Shown: positions 1 through 10,366, counted from the first letter of the stretch. The stretch is DNA of 64,000 bases from Flavobacterium sp. (GCF_027484705.1 NZ_JAIXSL010000016.1:124001-188000), one strand, 5' to 3'. A program made the numbers and translations. The notes: generated by a model not told the origin, from the letters alone.

Positions 1-883
1 ATTTTGTTTCGGCTTCTTTCAATGTAGTCCTGATTCCTGAATTCGCAGAAACGCCGCCACCAATCGCAATTTGCGTGATGCCAGTTTGCTTAACAGCAAG
101 TTTCAATTTATCCATCAAAATCTCGATGATCGTATGCTGGATTGAAGCGCAGATATCAGCAGTATTTTCCTCAATAAATTTAGGATTTTCAGCCATTTGT
201 TTCTGGATGAAATACAAAATCGCCGTCTTTAAACCTGAAAAACTGAAGTCAAGATTAGGTGCTTTAGGTTTCGTGAAGGCAAAAGCTTTTGGATTTCCTT
301 GTTGTGCATATTTGTCGACCAAAGGCCCGCCGGGATAGGGTAATCCTAGTATTTTAGCGCTTTTGTCAAAAGCTTCACCGACTGCATCATCAGTGGTTTC
401 TCCAATGATTTCCATATCGAAATAATCCTTGACTTTCACGATTTGTGTATGCCCGCCGGAAATGGTCAAAGCCAGAAACGGAAACGTTGGTTTGTCAAAA
501 TCCGGTTCGTCGATGAAATGTGCCAGGATGTGCGCCTGCATGTGATTCACGGCAATTAGCGGAATCTCCAGCGCAATAGCCATTGATTTGGCAAACGAAC
601 TTCCTACCAACAACGAACCCATCAAACCCGGACCTTGCGTAAAAGCTATGGCCGACAGGTGTTCTTTGGTGATATTGGCTTTTTTGAGCGCAGCATCAAT
701 CACAGGAACGATGTTCAGTTGGTGCGCCCGCGAGGCCAATTCCGGAACTACGCCGCCATATTCGTTGTGAATCAGCTGGTTTGCCACAACATTCGACAGC
801 ACTTTGTCGTTTTGGAGTACAGCCGCTGCAGTATCGTCACAGGAGCTTTCAATCGCTAAAATAAAAACATCGTTTCGATGCAT
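1..883 (-). CDS. tsaD: tRNA N6-adenosine threonylcarbamoyltransferase TsaD, 3' end cut by window
   Basis: TsaD transfers the threonylcarbamoyl group to A37 of ANN-decoding tRNAs as part of the t6A complex in the cytoplasm. Reading leftward from the ATG at 883-881 gives about 294 codons with no stop before the window edge; the family is usually near 340 residues, so the C-terminus is missing. Visible landmarks are the start MHRNDVFILAIESSCDDTA, the metal-binding NHMQAH segment, ISGGHTQIV and the FSFSGLKTA motif. It is divergent from the TamB-like gene, with about 200 bp between them. The identification is strong; only the end is unseen. Confidence 0.95.
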   Translation of the reverse strand, partial: MHRNDVFILAIESSCDDTAAAVLQNDKVLSNVVANQLIHNEYGGVVPELASRAHQLNIVPVIDAALKKANITKEHLSAIAFTQGPGLMGSLLVGSSFAKSMAIALEIPLIAVNHMQAHILAHFIDEPDFDKPTFPFLALTISGGHTQIVKVKDYFDMEIIGETTDDAVGEAFDKSAKILGLPYPGGPLVDKYAQQGNPKAFAFTKPKAPNLDFSFSGLKTAILYFIQKQMAENPKFIEENTADICASIQHTIIEILMDKLKLAVKQTGITQIAIGGGVSANSGIRTTLKEAETK

Positions 884-1086
884 AAACACAAGCAAATTTT
901 TGATTTATATTTGAACAAATGCCCTAAAAATATTCTATTTTTACAGCGCTGCCAAAATTAGCCTTTTTTTAGCAATGGAATTGATTTCCATAAGTTAAAT
1001 AAATCGATTTTAAAATTTAATAAAAGCCCATTCTCATAAAACGAGCTCGGAAAATAATACTTCGCTTATTACTGCTACTAATACTA

Positions 1087-4000
1087 TTGATACTAGTGCT
1101 TGGTATTGCTTTAACGTTGCCGGTCGTGCAAACCAAGATTGCGCAATACGTTACCGAAAGGCTTAACAAGGAATACAAAACCGACATCCAGATTGGCCAG
1201 ATTGCCATTACTTCGTTTGGTGTCGTGAAGCTCAAAAAAGTATTAATTCGCGATCATCATAAAGACACCCTGATTTACGCCAACCGCATCAACACCAACA
1301 TTCTGGATTTAAAGAAAATGACCGCCGGTGATTTGATTTTCGGAAACATCCGCGTCAATGAGATGCTTGTCAACATGAAAACCTACAAAGGCGAAAGCGA
1401 CACCAACATTGATAAGTTTATAGCTGCGTTTGATAACGGAAAACCTTCGACACACAAATTCCTGCTTACAGCCCAAAAAGTATATCTTGAAAAAAGTCAT
1501 TTCATTCTGACCGATGAAAACCGTGAAGTGCCTAAAGATGTTGATTTCACAAGGCTAAATGCCATGGTCAGCAATTTCAAAATTCACGGTCCGGATGTGA
1601 CGACTGTCATTGAAAAAATGTCATTTCAGGACCATCGCGGACTTTACATCAAGAATCTCATGGCGAAATTCGCCTACACTAAAAAGCACATTCTGCTCGA
1701 TGATCTTGATTTCATTACAAGTCACTCAAAGTTTAAAGGCAAGGCAGCGCTGCATTACAAACGCGAAGATTTTCACGATTTCAACAACAAAGTGCATTTT
1801 GATATTCAGGTCGATAAGGCCAGTTTGTCATCGAATGATGTCCGCTATTTCTACAAGGAAATGGGGAAGGACCAGAATTTCACTTTGCGGGCGCATGTCA
1901 CCGGAACGCTCAACGATTTGACGGCGCGCAAGATGAGCCTCATCGACAGCAAGAATACGCAGATTGTGGGCGATGTCAATTTTAAAAACCTTTTCGGCGA
2001 CAGTCAGCAGTTTTTTTACATGAACGGAACTTTTAAGAAAGTATCGTCGAATTATGACAATCTGGTGAAACTGCTTCCGAATGTGCTGGGCACGAAATTA
2101 CCGACTTCGCTCAAGAAAATCGGACAGTTTGATATCCGCGGTAAAGCAGAAATTACTGTCAAGTCAATCGTTGCGGATTTTTATATGACCACCGCGCTGG
2201 GCAACATCCAGTCGAAACTCGATATGAGCAATATCGACCATATCGATGACGCGCAATATAAAGGCAACATCATTCTTGAGGAATTCAATGTCGGTGCTTT
2301 TCTAGGTCGCAAAGATGTCGAGAAAGTCACGATGAACATTGACGTCGATGGTAAAGGATTCAAACAGAAAAACCTCAATACGATATTTTCGGGCGATGTT
2401 TATAAATTGAAATACAACGGTTATACATACACCAAAGTAATCGTCGACGGGAAATTCAAGAATCCCGTTTTTGAAGGCAAAGTATTCATCAACGATCCAA
2501 ATTTATTCCTCGATTTCAACGGATTGATCAATTTGGGCAAAAAGGAAATCGCTTATAATTTCGAGACCAAGATCGATTACGCCAATTTACACAAGCTCAA
2601 TTTCGTGAAGAAGGATTCGATTTCAGTTTTTAAAGGCGACATCAAAGTCAACGTTTCTGGCAATACGCTTGATGATCTCAAAGGCGACGTGCATTTCGCG
2701 GCAACTTCCTACCACAACAACAAAGACAATTATTATTTTGAGGATTTCACGCTGCATTCGAGCTTCGACGCGGATAATGAAAGAACCATCGCCATCGAAT
2801 CGCCTGATATCATCCAAGGGAAAGTGGTTGGTAAATTTGAAATCAATTCACTCAAGAAAATGCTAGAGAATTCCGCGGGAAGTTTGTACGCCAACTATTC
2901 CCGGAATCCTGTCAAAAAGGGGCAATACCTCAAGTTTGATTTTACGATCTACAACAAAATCGTTGAAGTCTTTTATCCCGGAATCGAAATCGGCTCTAAC
3001 ACGCGCTTCCGAGGCAACATTGATTCGGATACCGATGATTTCAAGTTCAATTTTTCGTCGCCCAATATTTCGGCTTATGATTATGGCTTTGACAACATCA
3101 AAGTGGATATCGACAATAAGAATCCGCTTTACAATGCTTACATTTCTTTGGACAGCATCAAGACGAAACATTATAAAATCCGAGATTTTAGCTTAATCAA
3201 CATCACTACGCAAGATACTTTGTTTTTGCGCACCGAATTCAAAGGTGGCGATGCCGGGCAAGATGCGTACAGCCTGAATCTTTATCATACTATCGACGCG
3301 CAAAGGCAAAACGTAGTCGGCATTCAGAAATCTGAATTGAAGTTCAACGATTTTCTTTGGTATCTGAATGAAAAAGATGCGAATGATAATAAAATCGTGT
3401 TCGACAAGAAATTCAAGAACTTCAACATTGAAGATATTATTCTTTCGCACGACAACCAACAAGCGCGATTGTATGGCGTGATTAAAGACAAAACGTTTAA
3501 GGATTTGAATCTGAGTTTCAATCAGGTGCAGCTAGAACGATTATTGCCACGGATGGACCATCGATTCAAAACTACCGGAAGTCTTAATGGTGAAATCAAT
3601 CTCAAACAGAACAATTCGATCTACCAACCGACTTCATCACTCAGGATCGACAATCTTAAGCTCAACGATATTGCTTTGGGCGTGATGAATCTGAATATCA
3701 CTGGTGACGCCGCTTTCGAGAAGTTCTATCTGAATTCAACGATAGAGAATGAAAATGTGGCTGCTTTTGAAGCCGAGGGAACCATTGAAGTGGTAGATAA
3801 GAAAACAAACTTAGATTTAGATCTTAGTTTTGAAAAGTTCAATTTGGGTGTTTTGGGATCGTTGGGCGCCGGTGTCATTTCTAACATTCGTGGATTTGCT
3901 TCAGGACGCGCCAATGTTGGTGGCGACGTGGACGATTTGGATATCAACGGGCGGCTTTTTGTAGATCAGGCTGGTTTGGGAATTCCTTACTTAAATGTAG

Positions 4001-5538
4001 ATTATAAAGTTGAAGACCAAACGGTTGTGGATGTCACGGAAAAGAAATTCATCATCCGGAACGCCAACATGATCGATACGAAATACAACACCAAAGCCAA
4101 GCTTTACGGAAGCATCGGCCACAACAATTTCTCAGAATGGCGCCTCGATTTAGGGCTTGAATCTAAAAGACTGCTCGCGCTCGACACCAAAGACAGCGAA
4201 GATGCGGCTTATTTCGGCACGGCATTCATGGATGGCGAAGCGACAATCACCGGACCAATCAGCAACCTATTCATTAAAGTCGATGGAAAATCGGAGCAGG
4301 GCACAAGCATCAAAATTCCAATCAACGATGCGGAAAGTACCGGCGACAGCAATTACATTCATTTCACGACGCCTAACGAGAAATTCAACATCAAGAAAGG
4401 TATTGCACAAACAGTGAAGAATGACAACGGAGTGGAACTCGAATTCAATTTTGACATTACGCCCGACGCCGAAGTGGAGATTATTCTCGACAGGAATTCC
4501 GGTCACGGCATGAAAGGTAAAGGTTTCGGTTCGTTGCTGTTCAAAATCAATACGCTTGGTAAGTTTAATATGTGGGGCGATTTTCAAGCTTATGAAGGAA
4601 CCTACAACTTCAAATATGGCGGTATCATCAACAAGTTGTTTACCATTAAAAAAGGAGGTTCCGTGACTTGGGAAGGCGATCCGATGCGCGCGAATCTGAA
4701 TCTTGAAGCCGTTTATAAAACTTCTGCAAATCCGGCCGTTCTGATAGAAAATCCATCGTTCAATAAGAAAGTCGATGTAGAAGTCGTCATTGGATTAAAA
4801 GGAAATTTGAGCAATCCACAACCTGATTTCAACATCAATTTTCCGACAGTAAGTTCCGTACTGAAATCCGAAATCCAGACCAAACTTGATGATAAAGATG
4901 TGCGCCAGAAGCAAGCATTAGTTTTGCTTTCCACAGGTAGTTTCCTTAGTGTTGACGGATTGAACCAGACTTCAATTACAAATAATCTTTACGAAAAAGT
5001 AGGCGATATCTTTGGGTCGATATTGAACGACAATGAAGACAAGATTCAAGTCGGTGTCGATTTGGTTTCGGCTGACAGAAATCCGGGTCGTGAAACCGAT
5101 GGTCGTGTAGGATTGACGGTTTCCACCAAAATCAGCGACCGCATCAGCATCAACGGGAAATTTGGAGTTCCGGTCGGTGGCGTCAGCGAATCAACGATTG
5201 TAGGTGATGTCGAAGTGCAATACCGCGTTAACGAAGATGGAACGCTGAACCTTCGCATGTTCAACAAGGAAAATGATATTAATTATATCGGGCAGGGCAT
5301 TGGTTACACGCAAGGAATCGGTTTGACGTATCAGGTCGATTTCACGACATTCAAGCAATTGCTCGGAAAGATTTTCAAGAATCAGAAAATAGAAATCGTT
5401 CCAAAGCCTGTGAAGGAAGTCCCGGATTCTCAGATGGTTCCCGATTACATCCAATTTGTGGATAAGAAAGAGGACAAAAAGGAAAAGAAAGCGCAACCTG
5501 AAAAACACAATCAGGAAGCGGTTCCTAATGATGATTAA
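1087..5538 (+). CDS. Translocation/assembly module TamB domain protein (start uncertain)
   Basis: This is a giant AsmA/TamB-type envelope protein, which in the family forms a long beta-rich conduit across the periplasm for lipids or outer-membrane proteins. The 1483 residues are beta-rich repeats with a TamB-type C-terminal region (about residues 950-1400, including GKGFGSLLFKINTLGKFNMWG) and a charged Lys/Glu tail. The first ATG/GTG/TTG-type start consistent with the frame is TTG at 1087, but this lies inside the hydrophobic anchor. The open frame continues upstream to a TAA at 1021 and would encode KRARKII followed by a Leu/Ile run, which is what a signal anchor should look like. The true start may therefore be a rare ATT (1030) or ATA (1036) codon. 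The family call is firm; the start is not. Confidence 0.88.
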   Translation: MILVLGIALTLPVVQTKIAQYVTERLNKEYKTDIQIGQIAITSFGVVKLKKVLIRDHHKDTLIYANRINTNILDLKKMTAGDLIFGNIRVNEMLVNMKTYKGESDTNIDKFIAAFDNGKPSTHKFLLTAQKVYLEKSHFILTDENREVPKDVDFTRLNAMVSNFKIHGPDVTTVIEKMSFQDHRGLYIKNLMAKFAYTKKHILLDDLDFITSHSKFKGKAALHYKREDFHDFNNKVHFDIQVDKASLSSNDVRYFYKEMGKDQNFTLRAHVTGTLNDLTARKMSLIDSKNTQIVGDVNFKNLFGDSQQFFYMNGTFKKVSSNYDNLVKLLPNVLGTKLPTSLKKIGQFDIRGKAEITVKSIVADFYMTTALGNIQSKLDMSNIDHIDDAQYKGNIILEEFNVGAFLGRKDVEKVTMNIDVDGKGFKQKNLNTIFSGDVYKLKYNGYTYTKVIVDGKFKNPVFEGKVFINDPNLFLDFNGLINLGKKEIAYNFETKIDYANLHKLNFVKKDSISVFKGDIKVNVSGNTLDDLKGDVHFAATSYHNNKDNYYFEDFTLHSSFDADNERTIAIESPDIIQGKVVGKFEINSLKKMLENSAGSLYANYSRNPVKKGQYLKFDFTIYNKIVEVFYPGIEIGSNTRFRGNIDSDTDDFKFNFSSPNISAYDYGFDNIKVDIDNKNPLYNAYISLDSIKTKHYKIRDFSLINITTQDTLFLRTEFKGGDAGQDAYSLNLYHTIDAQRQNVVGIQKSELKFNDFLWYLNEKDANDNKIVFDKKFKNFNIEDIILSHDNQQARLYGVIKDKTFKDLNLSFNQVQLERLLPRMDHRFKTTGSLNGEINLKQNNSIYQPTSSLRIDNLKLNDIALGVMNLNITGDAAFEKFYLNSTIENENVAAFEAEGTIEVVDKKTNLDLDLSFEKFNLGVLGSLGAGVISNIRGFASGRANVGGDVDDLDINGRLFVDQAGLGIPYLNVDYKVEDQTVVDVTEKKFIIRNANMIDTKYNTKAKLYGSIGHNNFSEWRLDLGLESKRLLALDTKDSEDAAYFGTAFMDGEATITGPISNLFIKVDGKSEQGTSIKIPINDAESTGDSNYIHFTTPNEKFNIKKGIAQTVKNDNGVELEFNFDITPDAEVEIILDRNSGHGMKGKGFGSLLFKINTLGKFNMWGDFQAYEGTYNFKYGGIINKLFTIKKGGSVTWEGDPMRANLNLEAVYKTSANPAVLIENPSFNKKVDVEVVIGLKGNLSNPQPDFNINFPTVSSVLKSEIQTKLDDKDVRQKQALVLLSTGSFLSVDGLNQTSITNNLYEKVGDIFGSILNDNEDKIQVGVDLVSADRNPGRETDGRVGLTVSTKISDRISINGKFGVPVGGVSESTIVGDVEVQYRVNEDGTLNLRMFNKENDINYIGQGIGYTQGIGLTYQVDFTTFKQLLGKIFKNQKIEIVPKPVKEVPDSQMVPDYIQFVDKKEDKKEKKAQPEKHNQEAVPNDD

Positions 5539-5671
5539 TTTTTGAATTTCTTTCCGTAAATCACTTCAAAATTATTCAAACGGTAAAAACTTATTAACGA
5601 AATCGTTTGAAATTTACGAAATCCATTAAACTAATAAAAAGCTTCATCATTTTATAGCAGATGTTTGCTAA

Positions 5672-5692
5672 TTTTACATTTTAAATGTAAAA
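5672..5692. promoter_or_regulatory. Perfect 10-bp inverted repeat before pfkA
   Basis: TTTTACATTT and AAATGTAAAA are exact reverse complements around a single central T. The right arm ends two bases before the pfkA ATG at 5695. A palindrome here could be an operator or an RNA hairpin that hides the ribosome landing site. It is seen directly in the sequence; the function is inferred. Confidence 0.5.
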
Positions 5693-5694
5693 AA

Positions 5695-6681
5695 ATGATT
5701 AAAACCATAAAAAAGATTGGCGTGCTGACTTCAGGTGGAGATTCTCCGGGAATGAATGCCGCGATTCGTTCGGTTGTCAGAACCTGCGCTTACCATAATG
5801 TGGAATGTATCGGAATCTACAGAGGTTACCAAGGCATGATTGAAGGCGACTTCAAAGAAATGGGCCCGCGTAGTGTCAACAACATCGTCAATAAAGGCGG
5901 GACAATTTTAAAATCAGCGCGCTCGAAAGAATTCATGACCGTGGAAGGCCGCAAAAAAGCCTATGATCATTTAGTAGCTGCGGGCGTTGATGCTCTAGTA
6001 GTCATTGGTGGAGACGGAAGTTTCACCGGTGCGGAAATCTTCAACAATGAATACAATTTTCCAGTGATGGGAATTCCCGGAACCATTGACAACGACATTT
6101 TCGGAACCAGCCATACTTTAGGTTACGATACCGCGCTCAACACCGTCGTGGAAGTCATCGATAAAATCAGGGATACCGCCAGTTCGCACAACCGTTTGTT
6201 TTTCGTAGAGGTTATGGGACGTGATGCGGGTCATATTGCATTAAATGCCGGAATTGGAGCAGGAGCTGAAGAAATCCTGATTCCAGAAGAAGATCTCGGA
6301 TTAGATCGATTACTCGATTCCTTAAAGAAAAGTAAGGCATCCGGAAAATCCTCAAGTATTGTTGTCATTGCCGAAGGTGATAAAATTGGGAAAAACGTAT
6401 TCGAACTCAAAGACTACGTCGATGCCAATTTACCAGAATACGACGTGCGTGTTTCCGTTTTAGGACACATGCAACGCGGTGGTGCACCTTCTTGTTTCGA
6501 CAGGGTTTTGGCTAGCCGATTGGGTGTGAAAGCCGTCGAATCGTTGCTCGAAGGAAAATCAAACTACATGGTCGGGCTCAACAGCGACAAAGTCATATTA
6601 ACGCCTTTAGAACAAGCCATCAAAGGTCACACGGAAATCGATCGCGAATTGCTGCGTGTTTCCGATATCATGTCTACTTAA
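5695..6681 (+). CDS. pfkA: ATP-dependent 6-phosphofructokinase
   Basis: It phosphorylates fructose 6-phosphate to fructose 1,6-bisphosphate in glycolysis. The ATG at 5695 gives 328 residues, a normal bacterial PfkA length; the open frame upstream contains only a TTG and an unlikely extension. GGDSPGMN (near residue 14), GGDGS (near 105) and PGTIDND (near 128, catalytic Asp) are intact, and GGDGS points to ATP rather than pyrophosphate as donor. A perfect palindrome abuts the start. It is followed after 120 bp by gap in the same direction, so the two glycolytic genes may be co-expressed. The intergenic region holds heptamer arrays. Confidence 0.97.
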   Translation: MIKTIKKIGVLTSGGDSPGMNAAIRSVVRTCAYHNVECIGIYRGYQGMIEGDFKEMGPRSVNNIVNKGGTILKSARSKEFMTVEGRKKAYDHLVAAGVDALVVIGGDGSFTGAEIFNNEYNFPVMGIPGTIDNDIFGTSHTLGYDTALNTVVEVIDKIRDTASSHNRLFFVEVMGRDAGHIALNAGIGAGAEEILIPEEDLGLDRLLDSLKKSKASGKSSSIVVIAEGDKIGKNVFELKDYVDANLPEYDVRVSVLGHMQRGGAPSCFDRVLASRLGVKAVESLLEGKSNYMVGLNSDKVILTPLEQAIKGHTEIDRELLRVSDIMST

Positions 6682-6712
6682 GCTGTAGGCAATAGGCTAT
6701 AAGCTTTAAGCA
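6682..6712 (-). repeat. Degenerate heptamer array at pfkA 3' end (inverted arm)
   Basis: Read on the minus strand this is a period-7 array with units GCTTAAA, GCTTATA, GCCTATT, GCCTACA and GCTTAAG. It starts directly at the pfkA stop codon and is the inverted partner of the array before gap: 12 of 13 bases of 6682-6694 are complementary to 6779-6791. Confidence 0.6.
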
Positions 6713-6747
6713 AAAAAAAGAACTAGAAATTAACAAATATTTAATCG

Positions 6748-7812
<1,065 letters not shown>

Positions 7813-7824
7813 AATGATATCTTT

Positions 7825-7857
7825 AAGTCCCGTTATTCGTAGCGGGACTTTTATTTT
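7825..7857 (+). terminator. Rho-independent terminator of gap
   Basis: AAGTCCCG (7825-7832) pairs perfectly with CGGGACTT (7843-7850) around a 10-nt loop, followed by a T-rich stretch. It lies 12 bp after the gap stop codon. Confidence 0.8.
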
Positions 7858-7940
7858 TAGGAGCTACTTCCCGCTATCCGTTCAATCTTTTGTGCCGAAC
7901 ACCGTCACAAAAGGATTTCCACTGCTATCGGGGCTAGGGC
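7858..7940 (+). repeat. Dispersed 3'-end structured repeat, copy 1
   Basis: This ~80-bp element begins TAGGAGCTACTTCCCGCTA and ends CTATCGGGGCTAGGGC. The core stem is CTTTTGTG (7887-7894) / CACAAAAG (7906-7913), and an outer CCCG/CGGG pairing is possible. It is homologous over its whole length to elements at 29759-29841, 39920-40001 and 54503-54586. This copy follows gap and its terminator and is in gap's orientation. Confidence 0.8.
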
Positions 7941-7974
7941 ACTAAACCAACCAGAACGAATAGATTAAAAACAA

Positions 7975-8030
7975 GTTACTCAGTTACTCAGGCACTCAGG
8001 CACTCAGCAACTCAGGCACTCAGCAACTCT
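7975..8030 (+). repeat. Octamer tandem array upstream of the GlcNAc kinase gene
   Basis: After GTTA come six in-phase 8-nt units of the form CTCAGNNA (NN = TT, GC, GC, CA, GC, CA) and a final CTCT, ending five bases before the ATG at 8036. A degenerate array of the same kind (CTYAGNNC) precedes the FAH-family gene at 54392-54427. Confidence 0.75.
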
Positions 8031-8035
8031 AAAAA

Positions 8036-8887
8036 ATGAAATTACTCGTAGACAGCGGTTCCACCAAAGCCGATTGGATTGCCATTGACGACAACGGCAA
8101 AGTGTTGTTCACCACACAAACCCTCGGGCTCAATCCTGAAGTCCTTTCCAAAGAAGAAATCATCAGCCGACTCGATGACAAATTCGACATCTCACACAAC
8201 AAAGACAAGGCGAGCCATCTGTTTTTCTACGGCGCGGGTTGCGGTACGGATCGTATGAAAAATTTCCTGACCAAAGTGTTCGAGGACTATTTCACCAAAG
8301 CCGCCGTCACCGTACATGAAGATACTTATGCCGCGGTTTATGCGACAACACCAAAAGACGAAGAAGCCATAGTGTGCATCCTCGGAACCGGTTCCAATTG
8401 CAGCTATTTCGATGGTAAAGTGTTGCACCAGAAAGTACAATCCTTAGGCTACATCGCGATGGACGATTGTTCAGGAAACCGTTTCGGTCGTCATTTGTTG
8501 AGAGGTTATTATTTCAATAAAATGCCTTCCGATTTGGCGAAGGAATTCGAGGAAGAATACAACATCGAACCCGATTACGTCAAAAATAATTTATATAAAG
8601 AACCGAACCCGAATGCTTATTTGGCGACGTTCGCGAAGTTTCTGATCAAACATAAAGACAGCGCTTTCTGCAGAAAATACATCTTATCAGAAATGGAAGA
8701 TTTCGTAGAGAACTACATCAAACAGTTTGACAATTGCACTGAAATTCCGGTACATTTTGTAGGCTCGATTGCTTTTTATCTCAAAGAGGAACTCGAGGAA
8801 GTACTGACCAAACACCACATCAAAATCGGAAACGTATTGCGCCGTCCGATTGATGGTTTGATCGCTTATCATATTTTGAACAAATAA
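8036..8887 (+). CDS. BadF/BadG/BcrA/BcrD-type ATPase, probable N-acetylglucosamine kinase
   Basis: It is probably a sugar kinase of the ASKHA fold that phosphorylates N-acetylglucosamine or a related amino sugar, as in cell-wall recycling. The 283-residue protein opens with the phosphate-1 motif LLVDSGSTKADW. It has the adenosine and phosphate-2 region ILGTGSNCSYFDG near residues 121-133, and GYIAMDDCSGNRFGR after it. The length fits the family. Methylglyoxal synthase follows two bases after its stop, so the two are very likely one transcript. An octamer array occupies its leader. The exact sugar is an inference. Confidence 0.85.
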   Translation: MKLLVDSGSTKADWIAIDDNGKVLFTTQTLGLNPEVLSKEEIISRLDDKFDISHNKDKASHLFFYGAGCGTDRMKNFLTKVFEDYFTKAAVTVHEDTYAAVYATTPKDEEAIVCILGTGSNCSYFDGKVLHQKVQSLGYIAMDDCSGNRFGRHLLRGYYFNKMPSDLAKEFEEEYNIEPDYVKNNLYKEPNPNAYLATFAKFLIKHKDSAFCRKYILSEMEDFVENYIKQFDNCTEIPVHFVGSIAFYLKEELEEVLTKHHIKIGNVLRRPIDGLIAYHILNK

Positions 8888-8889
8888 TC

Positions 8890-9264
8890 ATGGAAATTGC
8901 CATCATAGCCCACGACGGAAAGAAAGCCGATATGGTTCAGTTCATCAACAAGAACAAACACTTGCTGGAACTCGAGAATATCAAACTCATCGCAACCGGA
9001 ACTACGGGAAGCAAAGTAGAAGCTGTGGGCATTAAAGTAAAAAAGATGCTTTCGGGCCCGATGGGTGGCGATGCGCAGATTGCGGCAAGAGTAGCGGAAG
9101 GGAAAACGAAAATGGTCTTATTTTTTAAAGACCCGAATTCGAGCCATCCGCACGAACCTGATATCAATATGCTCATCAGGATTTGCGATGTACACAACAT
9201 TCCTTTGGCGACTAATGAAGCCACCGCGCAATTGTTATTGAATGCTATAGCATTGCAACCATAG
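8890..9264 (+). CDS. mgsA: Methylglyoxal synthase
   Basis: It converts dihydroxyacetone phosphate to methylglyoxal and phosphate, a glycolytic overflow bypass. The 124-residue protein keeps the active-site set His8, Asp61 (in GGDAQIAAR), Asp81 (FFKDP), His88 and Asp91, with the same spacing as the E. coli enzyme's His19, Asp71, Asp91, His98 and Asp101. It is tightly coupled to the upstream kinase gene (two-base gap). Its last 20 bp overlap the 3' end of the convergent RidA gene. It is shorter at the N-terminus than the E. coli protein but complete in its domain. Confidence 0.95.
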   Translation: MEIAIIAHDGKKADMVQFINKNKHLLELENIKLIATGTTGSKVEAVGIKVKKMLSGPMGGDAQIAARVAEGKTKMVLFFKDPNSSHPHEPDINMLIRICDVHNIPLATNEATAQLLLNAIALQP

Positions 9265-9625
9265 AAATTTCAATATTGACGTTTTTAGGCAAACCAGCCA
9301 CTTCAACCGTTTCTCTAGCAGGAGCGGTTTTTTCGTTGAAGTAACTTCCGTACACCGCATTCACTTCAGCGAAATCGCCCATGTCAGTTAGGAAAATGGT
9401 GGTTTTGATGACGTTCTCAAAAGTCAATCCTGCGGCTTCCAAAACAGCTTTGAGGTTTTCCATGACTTGCTTGGTTTCGACTTCGATGTTATCGATTACC
9501 AGTTCCATCGTTACGGGATTCAAAGCGACTTGCCCTGAAGTATACAACATATTTCCGGCAAAAACTGCCTGGCTATAAGGTCCGATAGGTGCCGGTGCTT
9601 TTTCGGTATAGATTATTTTTTTCAT
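9245..9625 (-). CDS. RidA family protein (reactive intermediate deaminase)
   Basis: RidA-family proteins hydrolyse reactive enamines/imines made by pyridoxal-phosphate enzymes. The 126-residue length is typical. IGPYSQAV (near 14-21), SGQVALNP, and APARETVEV with the substrate-binding Arg near residue 105 are present. The 3' end overlaps that of mgsA on the other strand by 20 bp, so no terminator separates the two genes. It is probably downstream of the T9SS cargo gene, which starts at 10317 and ends 8 bp upstream of this start. Confidence 0.93.
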   Translation of the reverse strand: MKKIIYTEKAPAPIGPYSQAVFAGNMLYTSGQVALNPVTMELVIDNIEVETKQVMENLKAVLEAAGLTFENVIKTTIFLTDMGDFAEVNAVYGSYFNEKTAPARETVEVAGLPKNVNIEISMVAML

Positions 9626-9633
9626 TTTGTAAA

Positions 9634-10317
9634 TTATTTTTTGATGATTTTCGAGCTACCGGTTTTTTGATTGTTATGGTCGTAAAATTCAATATAGTAC
9701 AAACCATTTTGAAGTTGCCCTATCGAATAGTTATTGTCTGGCGACTTATTTAAACCAGCAACGATTTGTCCAAGCGTATTGGTAATAAAAGCTTTCTCAA
9801 AATTGATACTGCCCGAAATATGGAAAACTTCCGCAGTAGGATTTGGCGCTAAAGAAATCTTAACATCAGTTAGTACTTCATTGGTCGACAAATTATTGAG
9901 ATCAATAATCCGGTAATACACGTCTGGCACTGTAATTAAATTATAGGGTGGATTATCGTTATAAGTAATGACATTTGTCGACATTTTTATATAACGTACG
10001 GTTTCGGGAATGGGAGCATTATAGACAACTGTATTACTAGCCGAACAAAAAAAAGCCTGCCATACTCCGGTGATATCATAGAAACCCTTAACATGCATCG
10101 TATCGCCATCAATCGTGATTTCACTGCTGGTGAAAGTATTGTCGCAATTACCTGAACCAAACGAAAAATTAGTCTGAAAAAGGAAATTGGTTTCATTCGA
10201 ACTGACCGGCTGATAGGTAAAATTACAGCTCAGCACGGTGTTGAGCGACATCTGTGCGTTGGCTTTTATTCCTAAAATGAGGCTACAGATTATGATTGTT
10301 TTTGTAATGATCTTCAT
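9634..10317 (-). CDS. T9SS type A sorting domain-containing secreted protein
   Basis: This is a 227-residue secreted protein of unknown activity. The start at 10317 was chosen because MKIITKTIIICSLILGIKA plus NAQ is a good signal peptide; the longer open frame to 10461 overlaps the LptD gene. The middle (about 25-150) is Cys-containing and beta-rich without a domain I recognise. The last 75 residues (APNPTAEVFHISG, then GLYYIEFYD, then SSKIIKK) match the type A C-terminal sorting domain that directs export by the type IX system. It lies between lptD and the RidA gene. Confidence 0.82.
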   Translation of the reverse strand: MKIITKTIIICSLILGIKANAQMSLNTVLSCNFTYQPVSSNETNFLFQTNFSFGSGNCDNTFTSSEITIDGDTMHVKGFYDITGVWQAFFCSASNTVVYNAPIPETVRYIKMSTNVITYNDNPPYNLITVPDVYYRIIDLNNLSTNEVLTDVKISLAPNPTAEVFHISGSINFEKAFITNTLGQIVAGLNKSPDNNYSIGQLQNGLYYIEFYDHNNQKTGSSKIIKK

Positions 10318-10366
10318 GTCTTTGGATTTTAAGAATCTAAAGTTACGCAATATTTTAACATGAAAG

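Noticed and set aside
7975-8030. CRISPR-like array
   Set aside because: The unit is only 8 nt with no spacers, and no cas genes are present. It is a short tandem array.
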